A stretch of 64,000 nucleotides of DNA, from NCBI GenBank assembly GCA_022826515.1, contig JAJDUT010000083.1:67371-131370 (forward strand). The letters run 5' to 3'. Under the pieces are notes generated by a model, which saw only the letters and a program-made list of their open reading frames with translations, was not told the origin of the DNA and ran no database searches. The translations under genes and the position numbers were made by a program. The stretch comes from Candidatus Latescibacterota bacterium (GTDB lineage Bacteria; Latescibacterota; UBA2968; UBA8231). Below are positions 33,371 to 41,091 of this stretch, piece by piece (position 1 is the first letter of the stretch; the number at the start of each line of letters is the position of its first letter).

Positions 33371-36037
33371 ATGAGGAAGCTGGCGCTCGTTTTCGTTGCG
33401 GTGTCCATGTACGCGCCTTCTCTCCAGGCCCAAGATCAACGGCTCGAACTTCCAACCTATCACCTGACCGTTGATCCCGACGACCTAAGTGCCCTCTACC
33501 AGTCCCCCTTCAGCGATGTCCGCTATCCCGCCCAATTTTCCTTCGCGGGAGAGGTGCTCGAGTGCGAGGTGCGATTCCGGGGCGGGAAGGCGTCCCGCAG
33601 GTACCCAAAGAAAAGCTGGAAGGTCTGGTTTGAGGATTCATCCAATCCGGTTGGAGTCAGGGAGCTCAACCTCAAGGCGGAATACTCGGATCGCTCGTTG
33701 ATGCGCAACGCGCTGGCCATGAGGTTGTATCAGTTCATCGGCCATCCAGCGCCGAATACCGAGCACATCAGCCTGATGGTCAACGATGACTTCATGGGCG
33801 TCTTCGTCCAAGTAGAGGAGCCTGATCAGTATCTTCTGCGGCGGTACGACTACGAGCCCGGAAGTCTCTACAAATCCGAGAATCACGGTGGGAATACAGC
33901 GCCATTGCTGGATTACGACACCTACCTTTCTTCGTGGAACAAGAAGGTGGGAGGCGAATCCGACTATATCAATGGGCAGCGGCTATTCAATCAGCTTCTC
34001 TATCTGACGTATGAGGATTTTGCAGAGCGGATTTCCCTGCTGGTGGATGTGGAGAATGTGCTGCAATACTTCGCGACCGCCTATGCGATCTCCAGTCTAG
34101 ACGCCGTGACGAAGAATATGCTGCTCTATTTCGACCCGAGCGGGCGCTTGCAGCAAATTTTACCCTGGGACCACGACGCTTCTTTTGGCAATCACTGGAC
34201 CGGAGAATACTGGCCCTACTTTGAAACGGTCTCCGCACACACCCATCTGAACCACCATCTTCTATTTCAGAGGTTGATGGAATACGACGCCTATCGCGAG
34301 TCGTTCTGGAGCAAGGTCCGCTTCGTCATCGAGCACGGATTCGCCGCGGTGGAGGCCGAGATCGATTCAACGTACGAGTTGATCAAGTCGGACGTTTATC
34401 TGGACAGAGCCAAGATTGGCACCAACGCCGAATTCGACAATGAGATCTCGCGTCTGAAAGGCTTTCTGGCGGCGAGGAGATCGTTCCTGATGGATTTTCC
34501 CTTTGTCGAAAAGAATCTGCTATCGGACTTGTACTGCTCCGATCCGTTTCCCTCGCCCGATGCTGATGATCGCGGCGTGGTGTTTCGAGCCACTTCGCGC
34601 AGCCCCCAGGCCGTCGTGGTCGAATACATCACGGATTTGTCGTCCTACGAGACACGGGGAGAAGAGATCACGGTCAAGCAACTCGCGCTGTTCGACGATG
34701 GGCGACACGATGATCTGCAGGCGGGGGACCTCGTCTATGGCAATCGTCTCGTGCTGCCCAAAAACTACACGGGCCTCGTGCCCTATTCTTTTAGGGCCGG
34801 AGGCTACACTTATCCTTCCAACGGGCTATACTACATCAATTACAGGGCCACGAAGACGTTCGCTTTGAATGTGAATCACGCCGGTATCGAGGGGTATCGA
34901 CACTTGCAGATCGGAGACGTTCATCGGATACGCGATGAATATTTCATCGAGATCATCAATGCCAGTGAGTTAAATCTGAACCTTTCCTACTGTAGCTTTG
35001 AAGCCGGGGAGTATTTCAACCGCTTCATGTTCCCGCCCGGGACCAACATCGAGGCGGGCACCAGTCTGATCCTTTCCTCGAACAGAGATGCCGCTGGGGA
35101 CCTGTTTCCGAACTCGCCCGTCTTCGGCAACCTTTTTTTCGATGTCTCGCTGGGCGATATGATGAAGCTGCTGACGCCCACACTGACGGTGATGACGGCT
35201 CGCGTCAACGAAACCTACAGCACTGTCGATCTTCCGATACCATCCATTGTGATCAACGAAATCAACTATCATTCAGCGGATGATCTGGATACGGGAGATT
35301 GGGTCGAGTTGTACAATCCCAACGATGCTTCCGTCGATCTTTCCGGTTGGAACTTTCAAGACGACGATGACGACCATTCCTTTGTGCTGCCCGGTGGGAC
35401 GTTCATCGAGCCGCGCGGATTTTTGGTGTTGTGCCGAGATGGTGCGGCTCTCGAATCCCTCCTCGGGGTCTCTTGTGTCGGAGACTTCGATTTCGGATTG
35501 AGGAACAGTGGAGAGCTGGTTCGCCTCTTCGACAGCGATGGATTACTGGTCGATTCTTTCACCTACCTAGACGAAAGTCCGTGGCCGGTGGAGGCGGACG
35601 GCGACGGTCCTACGCTGGAGTTGCTTCACTATAGCCTGGACAATGCGGACCCCATGCACTGGCGGGCTTCCATCCCGATGGGGGGCACTCCGGGTCGGGC
35701 CAACAGCGTGTTCGCTCCACCTACATCTGTCGCGAGCGAGACGGACGAGGACACACCGCGGTCGTTCAACCTCTTGCAGAACTATCCCAATCCCTTCAAT
35801 AGCAAAACCCACATCGCCTTTCACTTACCGCAAACGGAGCATCTTTCTCTGGAAATCTTCAGCTTGACCGGCCAATTGGTGGCCACCTTGGTGGAGGGCG
35901 TTTATCGAGCGGGCAGACACCGGATACCCTGGGACGGCCGGAACGATCGAGGAGAGTCCGCTGGTTCCGGGATATTCTTCTATCGGTTGACGACGGAAAC
36001 CTCGCAGTCAACGCGAACCATGGTCCTCGTCAAGTGA
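33371..36037 (+). CDS. secreted CotH-family protein with lamin-tail domain and sorting-type C-terminus
   Basis: An 888-aa exported protein if started at the ATG at 33371, which gives the signal peptide MRKLALVFVAVSMYAPSLQA; the upstream ATG at 33329 would add 14 residues. The N-terminal part is a CotH kinase-like domain (about 25-370) with LPWDHDASFGNHW as the acidic motif. A lamin-tail domain follows at about 630-750 (IVINEINYHSADDLD, WVELYNPNDASVDLSGWNF). The C-terminus is a T9SS/FlgD-like sorting tail (NYPNPFNSKTHIAFHLP, WDGRNDRGESAGSGIFFYRL). CotH proteins can phosphorylate surface proteins; here the role is probably extracellular. Confidence 0.88.
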   Translation: MRKLALVFVAVSMYAPSLQAQDQRLELPTYHLTVDPDDLSALYQSPFSDVRYPAQFSFAGEVLECEVRFRGGKASRRYPKKSWKVWFEDSSNPVGVRELNLKAEYSDRSLMRNALAMRLYQFIGHPAPNTEHISLMVNDDFMGVFVQVEEPDQYLLRRYDYEPGSLYKSENHGGNTAPLLDYDTYLSSWNKKVGGESDYINGQRLFNQLLYLTYEDFAERISLLVDVENVLQYFATAYAISSLDAVTKNMLLYFDPSGRLQQILPWDHDASFGNHWTGEYWPYFETVSAHTHLNHHLLFQRLMEYDAYRESFWSKVRFVIEHGFAAVEAEIDSTYELIKSDVYLDRAKIGTNAEFDNEISRLKGFLAARRSFLMDFPFVEKNLLSDLYCSDPFPSPDADDRGVVFRATSRSPQAVVVEYITDLSSYETRGEEITVKQLALFDDGRHDDLQAGDLVYGNRLVLPKNYTGLVPYSFRAGGYTYPSNGLYYINYRATKTFALNVNHAGIEGYRHLQIGDVHRIRDEYFIEIINASELNLNLSYCSFEAGEYFNRFMFPPGTNIEAGTSLILSSNRDAAGDLFPNSPVFGNLFFDVSLGDMMKLLTPTLTVMTARVNETYSTVDLPIPSIVINEINYHSADDLDTGDWVELYNPNDASVDLSGWNFQDDDDDHSFVLPGGTFIEPRGFLVLCRDGAALESLLGVSCVGDFDFGLRNSGELVRLFDSDGLLVDSFTYLDESPWPVEADGDGPTLELLHYSLDNADPMHWRASIPMGGTPGRANSVFAPPTSVASETDEDTPRSFNLLQNYPNPFNSKTHIAFHLPQTEHLSLEIFSLTGQLVATLVEGVYRAGRHRIPWDGRNDRGESAGSGIFFYRLTTETSQSTRTMVLVK

Positions 36038-36040
36038 TGG

Positions 36041-36078
36041 GGGCGTGTCATTCCTTCCACGCCCGGCTTTCACCGGGC
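36041..36078 (+). terminator. two overlapping hairpins downstream of the CotH gene
   Basis: GGGCGTG (36041-36047) pairs with CACGCCC (36058-36064), and GCCCGG (36061-36066) pairs with CCGGGC (36073-36078). The two stems share GCCC and so exclude each other. They start a few bases after the CotH stop. There is no T-run, so an intrinsic terminator is uncertain; a Rho-dependent end or mRNA protection is equally possible. Confidence 0.35.
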
Positions 36079-36210
36079 GATTAGCGTTGGACTTCTACTG
36101 CATATAGAAGGTTAGGGTCGCCCTTTCTCTTTTTCCACACCTCCTGAAGGGAACTCTTTGACCGAGGAGAACCGCCAGATACTTTGGCAATAGTCTGGAG
36201 AGAGGTACTT

Positions 36211-37092
36211 ATGAACGAACTCGCATTGGCGGATGATTTCCAGTTCGACGCGCAGGGTTTTCTCATGCTGCGGAACGTCTTTGACGCCGAGCGCTGCCGG
36301 GGCTACCTCGAAGAGTTGGAGCGGCTGTTCGAGCGCCAGTACGATGACCCTTGGCTGCGCGATGGGGTGCGCGGGCAGACGACGGTGCAGCTCACCGAAG
36401 GCCAGCGGCGGATCAACGGTTTGCCGCTGTGGACGGAAGTGTTTGACGAGGTCATCAGCGTTGCGCCGGTGGTGGAGCGCCTGCGGCGCTGGATGCAGCA
36501 TCCTCAGCTCGTCAACACTTGGGCTATCGAGAAGACAGAGGGCACGCCTTGGGGTGGGTGGCACCGGGGGTTAAATCCGGATGATTACACGGTGCGCCGA
36601 GGGCAGATCCGCACGCGCATGTTGAACTGTGTGTACTTCCTGACGGACAACGATGAAGACGACGGCTGCCTAACGGTGGTGCCTGGGGCGCACAAGTCGG
36701 AGATTGACCTGCCCATGGCCGAGTTCCGGGGCCGCGATTTGCCCGGGGCCGTGCGGGTCACCGGCAAGACGGGGGATATGGTCATGTTCTCGGAGACGCT
36801 GCTCCACACTGGCGCGGCAAAGAGTTCATCCCGCCAGCGCACGAACCTCTATTTCAACTATATCGACGCTACCTACAACCCGGCGATGCGGGAACTGCTG
36901 GCGGGGAATCAAGGCAATGTGAATCACTACGTGTTCCCGCCAGCGGTGCGCTCTCGCTTCGACGAGACTCAGCGCGAGCTTACCGAGTGGATGGAGTGGC
37001 AGCGCACGGCACCGGCGTCGAGCGGCTCTCAACGACCATCATCCGGCGGACTTGGGTCGCAGACGAAGACGAGGTTTTCTATCTCTATTTGA
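36211..37092 (+). CDS. divergent PhyH-family protein with HRG motif
   Basis: A 293-aa PhyH-family protein. The ATG at 36211 has AGAGAGG five bases upstream; an earlier ATG at 36184 lacks such a site. The core is clear (FLTDNDEDDGCLTVVPGAHK), with distal His 199 (LLHTGA) and Arg 210. The iron motif is H118-R-G120 (GGWHRGL), again without the carboxylate, although its sequence differs from the GHYLHGG pair. Its last ~25 residues are read through DNA that in another frame encodes an mgtE remnant, so the natural C-terminus was probably altered by rearrangement. Confidence 0.82.
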   Translation: MNELALADDFQFDAQGFLMLRNVFDAERCRGYLEELERLFERQYDDPWLRDGVRGQTTVQLTEGQRRINGLPLWTEVFDEVISVAPVVERLRRWMQHPQLVNTWAIEKTEGTPWGGWHRGLNPDDYTVRRGQIRTRMLNCVYFLTDNDEDDGCLTVVPGAHKSEIDLPMAEFRGRDLPGAVRVTGKTGDMVMFSETLLHTGAAKSSSRQRTNLYFNYIDATYNPAMRELLAGNQGNVNHYVFPPAVRSRFDETQRELTEWMEWQRTAPASSGSQRPSSGGLGSQTKTRFSISI

Positions 37093-37277
37093 CCGATCAA
37101 GAGGGGCTACTGAGTGGCTTGGTGCCGCTCAAGCGGTTGTTGTTGGCCTCGTCCGACGCCCCGGTTGGCACCTTGGCCAATCGCAGTCCAATCGCGGTGC
37201 GGAGCGATATGGACCAGGAAGAGATCGCCTATATCTTCGCCGAGTACGATTTGTTGGTATTGCCGGTGGTCGATGAT
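37029..37277 (+). pseudogene. mgtE: mgtE fragment (CBS-domain pair)
   Basis: In the frame different from the PhyH tail, codons read RRTWVADEDEVFYLYLTDQEG, then GLVPLKRLLLASSDAPVGTL, then DMDQEEIAYIFAEYDLLVLPVVDD. This is the CBS-domain region of MgtE magnesium transporters. The N-terminal domain, the rest of the second CBS domain and the membrane domain are absent. The fragment overlaps the 3' end of the PhyH gene and runs in frame into a brnT remnant. Confidence 0.75.
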
Positions 37278-37331
37278 TACGACGCTCAACGATGGGTTGT
37301 CGCTGCTGCTTTATTTTGGGATTGCGGCGTT

Positions 37332-37424
37332 TTTCTTGTAAATTCAGCGCGGAGGGCAAGTACCAATGAACGAAAATTCTACTGGCAAAAGGCGCGACCG
37401 GACGAATCTGAAGAGGCTGGATAG
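37332..37424 (+). pseudogene. brnT: brnT toxin remnant (C-terminal end only)
   Basis: The frame reads FLVNSARRASTNERKFYWQKA before its stop at 37424. NSARRAS..ER.FY matches the conserved C-terminus of BrnT ribonuclease toxins. The first ~60 residues of a normal ~90-aa BrnT are missing and are replaced by the mgtE fragment in the same frame. The brnA start lies inside this stretch, as in intact brnTA operons. Confidence 0.7.
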
Positions 37425-37662
37425 CCTCACCGACGAAGAGATTGAACAGGCGGCTCGGTCCGATGCCGATACCTTGCTGTTGGAAGAGTGCGATATGGCG
37501 TCCCTAGAAGTCGTGATGCCCGAGAGGAAACAGTCGATTTCTCTGCGCGTTGACTCGGATGTATTGGCCTATTTCAAGTCCTTTGGTAAAGGCTACCAAA
37601 CGCGGATGAATGCTGTATTGCGCACCTATATGCAAGCCCAACAACGCCAAAAAGAGATCTGA
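37366..37662 (+). CDS. brnA: BrnA-type antitoxin
   Basis: A 98-aa antitoxin with a ribbon-helix-helix C-terminus: PERKQSISLRVDSDVLAYFKS then FGKGYQTRMNAVLRTYMQAQ, characteristic of BrnA. The N-terminal half has LDSLTDEEIEQAARSD. The ATG overlaps the brnT remnant. The toxin upstream is truncated, so this antitoxin appears orphaned; BrnA proteins are DNA-binding autorepressors and could still act as a regulator. Confidence 0.87.
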   Translation: MNENSTGKRRDRTNLKRLDSLTDEEIEQAARSDADTLLLEECDMASLEVVMPERKQSISLRVDSDVLAYFKSFGKGYQTRMNAVLRTYMQAQQRQKEI

Positions 37663-37699
37663 GTATCAAGGCTGGGGCACATATTCCTCGCTTGTTTGC

Positions 37700-37984
37700 C
37701 TACGTCACCGTCGATAGCCGTTCGACCTTGATTTGGTCGGCCTTTTTCATCGCTTGGGCTAAGTCGTAGGCCACCTGTAACCGGTACCACGTATTCGCTC
37801 CGCCGCCAAATGCCTTGTCGAGACGGATCGCCATCTGCGGCGAGATCCCCGAATGACCATTCACGACATCGGATAACTGCTTCCGGCTGACCCCAAGTTT
37901 TTTTGCTGCTTCCGTCACGCTAAGTCCCAACGGCTCTAGGCAATCGTGACGGATGGACAGTCCCGGATGGGGTGGATTTTTCAT
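37700..37984 (-). CDS. higA: HigA-type XRE antitoxin, second copy
   Basis: A 94-aa protein starting [20 protein letters not shown], the typical HigA opening (P-x-HPG...). Helix-turn-helix at about residues 23-42 ([20 protein letters not shown]), then [19 protein letters not shown] and the W-x-x-LQ.AYDLAQA end. Start at 37984 chosen because it matches the family; an in-frame ATG 45 bases upstream (38029) may be the leftover start of higB. No intact toxin gene is adjacent on either side. Confidence 0.88.
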   Translation of the reverse strand: MKNPPHPGLSIRHDCLEPLGLSVTEAAKKLGVSRKQLSDVVNGHSGISPQMAIRLDKAFGGGANTWYRLQVAYDLAQAMKKADQIKVERLSTVT

Positions 37985-38029
37985 CTGGAGATCGTTGTGT
38001 CGAAAGTTGTGTCGAAAGCGGACAATCAT
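37985..38029 (-). pseudogene. possible higB start fused to higA
   Basis: The 15 codons before higA read [15 protein letters not shown] and are open into higA. HigB toxins commonly begin MI..FRHKGL, so this could be the first residues of higB joined to higA by an internal deletion. The match is only about eight residues long, so chance is not excluded. Confidence 0.35.
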
Positions 38030-38185
38030 TCATAGAATGTAACTTGTCCGGCCCCGGGCGGTAGTGCTGGCGATTGATAGTTTTCACTCAAATCGGGATT
38101 TTCACTGTTTGATGAAAATGCCCATTTCAGTGAAATTTTGACTTTTTCAATGAGTTCAAGCCATCAGAAGAGTAAATAAATCATA

Positions 38186-38869
38186 GTGAAACTAATCGTC
38201 ACCAACGACGACGGCATTGAAGCAGAGGGCCTGCAAACCTTAGGCCACCTAGCGTCGCGGTGGGGCGAGGTCGTCGTTGTCGCGCCGGCCGAGCCTCAGT
38301 CCGGCATTGGACATCAGTTGACGACTGATAGGCCCATTCGCGTGGATAAACTGACGGAAGCACGCTACCGGATATGGGGCACGCCGGCCGACTGTTCCCG
38401 TCTGGCGCTCAACTGCCTAGCGTCCGATGGGGACTGGGTGCTTTCCGGGATCAATCACGGAGGAAATCTCGGGGTGGATGTGTACGAATCCGGCACGGTA
38501 GCCGCCGCCAGAGAGGCTGCTATTCACGGTTGTAAGGCCGTCGCCCTGTCCCACTATACCGTAAAGGGTCGGTTGGTCGATTGGCCGCTGGCCGCCGAAC
38601 GGCTGCGTCCGGTTTTGGATGACGTGCTGAACGGGACGCTGGAAGCTGGATATTTTTTGAACGTAAATCTGCCCCATCCCGAACACAGCCGGACATGCTT
38701 GGAGACCAAACACGCCCCGGTGGATACGAGTCCCCACAAAACCGCATTCTCGCAGACCGACGACGGCTTTCTATACACCGGAATTTATCAAGAGCGCTGG
38801 CGGCAACCCGGCAGCGATGTGGACCTCTGTTTTAAGGGGCATATTTCGCTGTCGAAAATCGCCGTTTGA
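38186..38869 (+). CDS. surE: 5'/3'-nucleotidase SurE
   Basis: A 227-aa SurE survival protein, a metal-dependent nucleoside 5'/3'-monophosphatase. The start is a GTG at 38186. Family motifs are in place: LIVTNDDGIEAEGL with the N7-D8-D9 metal site, APAEPQSGIGHQLT with the conserved Ser, and SGINHGGNLGVDVYESGTVAAAREA. The C-terminus (LCFKGHISLSKI) is normal. It stands alone between the orphan higA and the P450 operon. Confidence 0.95.
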   Translation: MKLIVTNDDGIEAEGLQTLGHLASRWGEVVVVAPAEPQSGIGHQLTTDRPIRVDKLTEARYRIWGTPADCSRLALNCLASDGDWVLSGINHGGNLGVDVYESGTVAAAREAAIHGCKAVALSHYTVKGRLVDWPLAAERLRPVLDDVLNGTLEAGYFLNVNLPHPEHSRTCLETKHAPVDTSPHKTAFSQTDDGFLYTGIYQERWRQPGSDVDLCFKGHISLSKIAV

Positions 38870-38992
38870 ATGGCTTCGACACCCGACGCTGGCGTTCTGG
38901 TCGGCCGCTTGGTACGCAGAGCAATGGGAGATGCAGCGCAATCAACCGGCTTGGTGAGGCATCAGGCCCAGCCGTGTCTTTGTCATGGCGCG

Positions 38993-41017
38993 TCAGGCGG
39001 GCAGTTCGCGCCGCTGCTCGGCGACGTGAAACTTCAGCTTCTTGCTTGGTTTCATCGACGGCAGCGGATCGAACCGGAGCTTGTAATTCGCGGGAAACAC
39101 CTCAAGCGTAAAGTAATGCGCGATTATCAGCACGTTGACTGCCAGTTGCAGCTCCATCCACCGCGAGCCGAGACAGGTGTGCGTACCCAGCCCATACGGC
39201 GCATACCCGGGACTGCGGTGCTCATTGCGCGGAGGTAGATAGCGATCAATATCGAAGGTGAACGGGTCTGGGAAGACGTCGTCCATGTAATGCGAAGCGG
39301 TCTGGGCGATGGCGACCCGTGTCCCCACCGGTATTTCGTAGCCCTCGACCAAACACGCATTCATCACGTTTCGCAGAGACATCGGAACAATGGGGTACAT
39401 GCGCAAGCACTCCATGAGGAAGCGGTGCGTGACGTCTATAGCAGATGGGGTGAAGGCCTCGCCATCCGGGTCGCCGTTGTCAAACAGGGCATCGGCTTCA
39501 CGGCGGATTCTCTCGCAAAGCGCCGGCTGTGACGCCATGGCGTACACCGCGAAGCTAAGCGCATCACCAAGGTACACGCTGGCAATCAGCGCTGCTGATA
39601 GGGCGAAACGCAGATTCGACTCCGGCACCAATTGCGGATCGCTCGCGTGCAGGCTTAGCCAGTCATCCGCAAGGTTGCGCGGGCAACCGGCCCGCTGGGC
39701 GGGTGTATGGACACGCTGCACCCGTTCCAGCAACGTATCTACGGCTTTTGCCCGGCGTTTCATTCCCGGGGTATTCAGCAGGAATTTGGGCAGGATCTTT
39801 ACGATGTGGGTGTTGAGTGCTCGCTCTTTGTAGGTCATTAGATCGTCGATGATATCCTGCGAATCAACGCTGACGGAGAGGGGCGAGATTTGCGAGTTAA
39901 TCATCCGTCGGCACATGCGCTTTGCAGCGTATGAGTCACCAACTGTCCAGTTTGCCATATATTTACGGGCCTGATGGAAGACCTGGTCCATCTGACCTGC
40001 CAGTCTCCCGCGTGAATACGCTGGCCCCATAGCTTTGCGAAGCCGGAAGTGATCGGTGCCATCCATGGAGGGTAATACGCCATGCGCACCATAGACTTTT
40101 TCGAAGTCGGCAAAATAGTCTCCGGACCTCAGGTACATCCGCCCGTGTCGATGCGCCCAGTGATTTACCTGTGGTCCGGCGAGGCAGGTCAGGGGTTGTG
40201 CAAATGGCGGACGGATCTCGAACACCGGCCCATACTCTTGTGTAAGATCTGCAAATAGTGCGGGAATATTGCCATCGCGCACATGGGGATTGAGCAGCAA
40301 CTGACGTAGCGGGACAGTCGGAATTTGCTTGGTTAGGTGGGAACGTTGCAGCAATGGGCCGGCTTGGTTGTGTACGACCGCAGCGGCTATGGAACGGCCG
40401 ATCAAATCCATCTGGCAGATGGATTCAATGCGTTCCTCTGACTCGTCATCAAGTTGGAATATGAAGCGAAAAACGTCGCACGTATTGACGAGGCAAATAA
40501 TGATGATGTCTCTCGGATTGGGTATCGCGTCGGTAAAGATATACCTCATAATACGCAACTTGATAAACTCACCTGCCGTATCTTCTATGGAGTTGCTGTA
40601 CAGTTCCGTCTGCCAGCCAGTACGAGCCAGCGTATAGAACCCGCCGTCGTGGCAATCGAGGATCTTCAGGTTGACTAAGCGATCCAGCGTCAAATCAATG
40701 ACCGACTCCGCACGGGAGGCGAGCCGTTCAATCCAGTACTGGGCGTTCCGTTGAACAGGTTCGCTGGCAATTTCTTGCAAAATGGGGTCTAGGGCGGGGT
40801 CGCCCGTTTCTGTCGGGTCAACAAGGAACAGAGATTCCATGTCCGTGTCGATGCGCGACAGAAGGGAAAGCTCCGCGAATACTGCACCGATGACAGCGCA
40901 GTTCAGATTCCAGCCGGGTACTTGATGAAAGTAGCCGTTCTCCTCGTTGAGCAGCATCAGGATGAGCTCTGCGGGCAAACTGAGCGGTTGGGTTGTCGAA
41001 CGCTCTTTAACAGTCAT
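38993..41017 (-). CDS. GPP34 (GOLPH3-like)-cytochrome P450 fusion protein
   Basis: A 674-aa two-domain protein. Residues about 12-212 match GPP34/GOLPH3: LSLPAELILMLLNEENGY, FAELSLLSRI, DPTETGDPALD, WIERLA and LDRLVNLKILD. In eukaryotes this fold binds PI4P at Golgi membranes; bacterial roles are unclear. The rest is a cytochrome P450 with ExxR at E536-R539 (MECLRMYP), FDIDRYLPPR as PERF region, and the haem loop YGLGTHTCLG with Cys 615 (Tyr replaces the usual Phe). The I-helix reads ASVYLGDALSF, without a standard AGxDT. It is the last gene of the adaptor-RND-P450 run, so it may modify a lipophilic compound that the pump exports. No redox partner is nearby. Confidence 0.87.
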   Translation of the reverse strand: MTVKERSTTQPLSLPAELILMLLNEENGYFHQVPGWNLNCAVIGAVFAELSLLSRIDTDMESLFLVDPTETGDPALDPILQEIASEPVQRNAQYWIERLASRAESVIDLTLDRLVNLKILDCHDGGFYTLARTGWQTELYSNSIEDTAGEFIKLRIMRYIFTDAIPNPRDIIIICLVNTCDVFRFIFQLDDESEERIESICQMDLIGRSIAAAVVHNQAGPLLQRSHLTKQIPTVPLRQLLLNPHVRDGNIPALFADLTQEYGPVFEIRPPFAQPLTCLAGPQVNHWAHRHGRMYLRSGDYFADFEKVYGAHGVLPSMDGTDHFRLRKAMGPAYSRGRLAGQMDQVFHQARKYMANWTVGDSYAAKRMCRRMINSQISPLSVSVDSQDIIDDLMTYKERALNTHIVKILPKFLLNTPGMKRRAKAVDTLLERVQRVHTPAQRAGCPRNLADDWLSLHASDPQLVPESNLRFALSAALIASVYLGDALSFAVYAMASQPALCERIRREADALFDNGDPDGEAFTPSAIDVTHRFLMECLRMYPIVPMSLRNVMNACLVEGYEIPVGTRVAIAQTASHYMDDVFPDPFTFDIDRYLPPRNEHRSPGYAPYGLGTHTCLGSRWMELQLAVNVLIIAHYFTLEVFPANYKLRFDPLPSMKPSKKLKFHVAEQRRELPA

Positions 41018-41091
41018 AACTCTTGACCTCCCGGCATTATCTCGATCCCTGTATTAAATGTACATAACTCTTCGGCTTAGGGGGGCAAGTC

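Noticed and set aside
36987..37424. 146-codon frame as one functional gene
   Set aside because: It joins an MgtE CBS fragment to a BrnT tail with an unrelated linker; better explained as two remnants.
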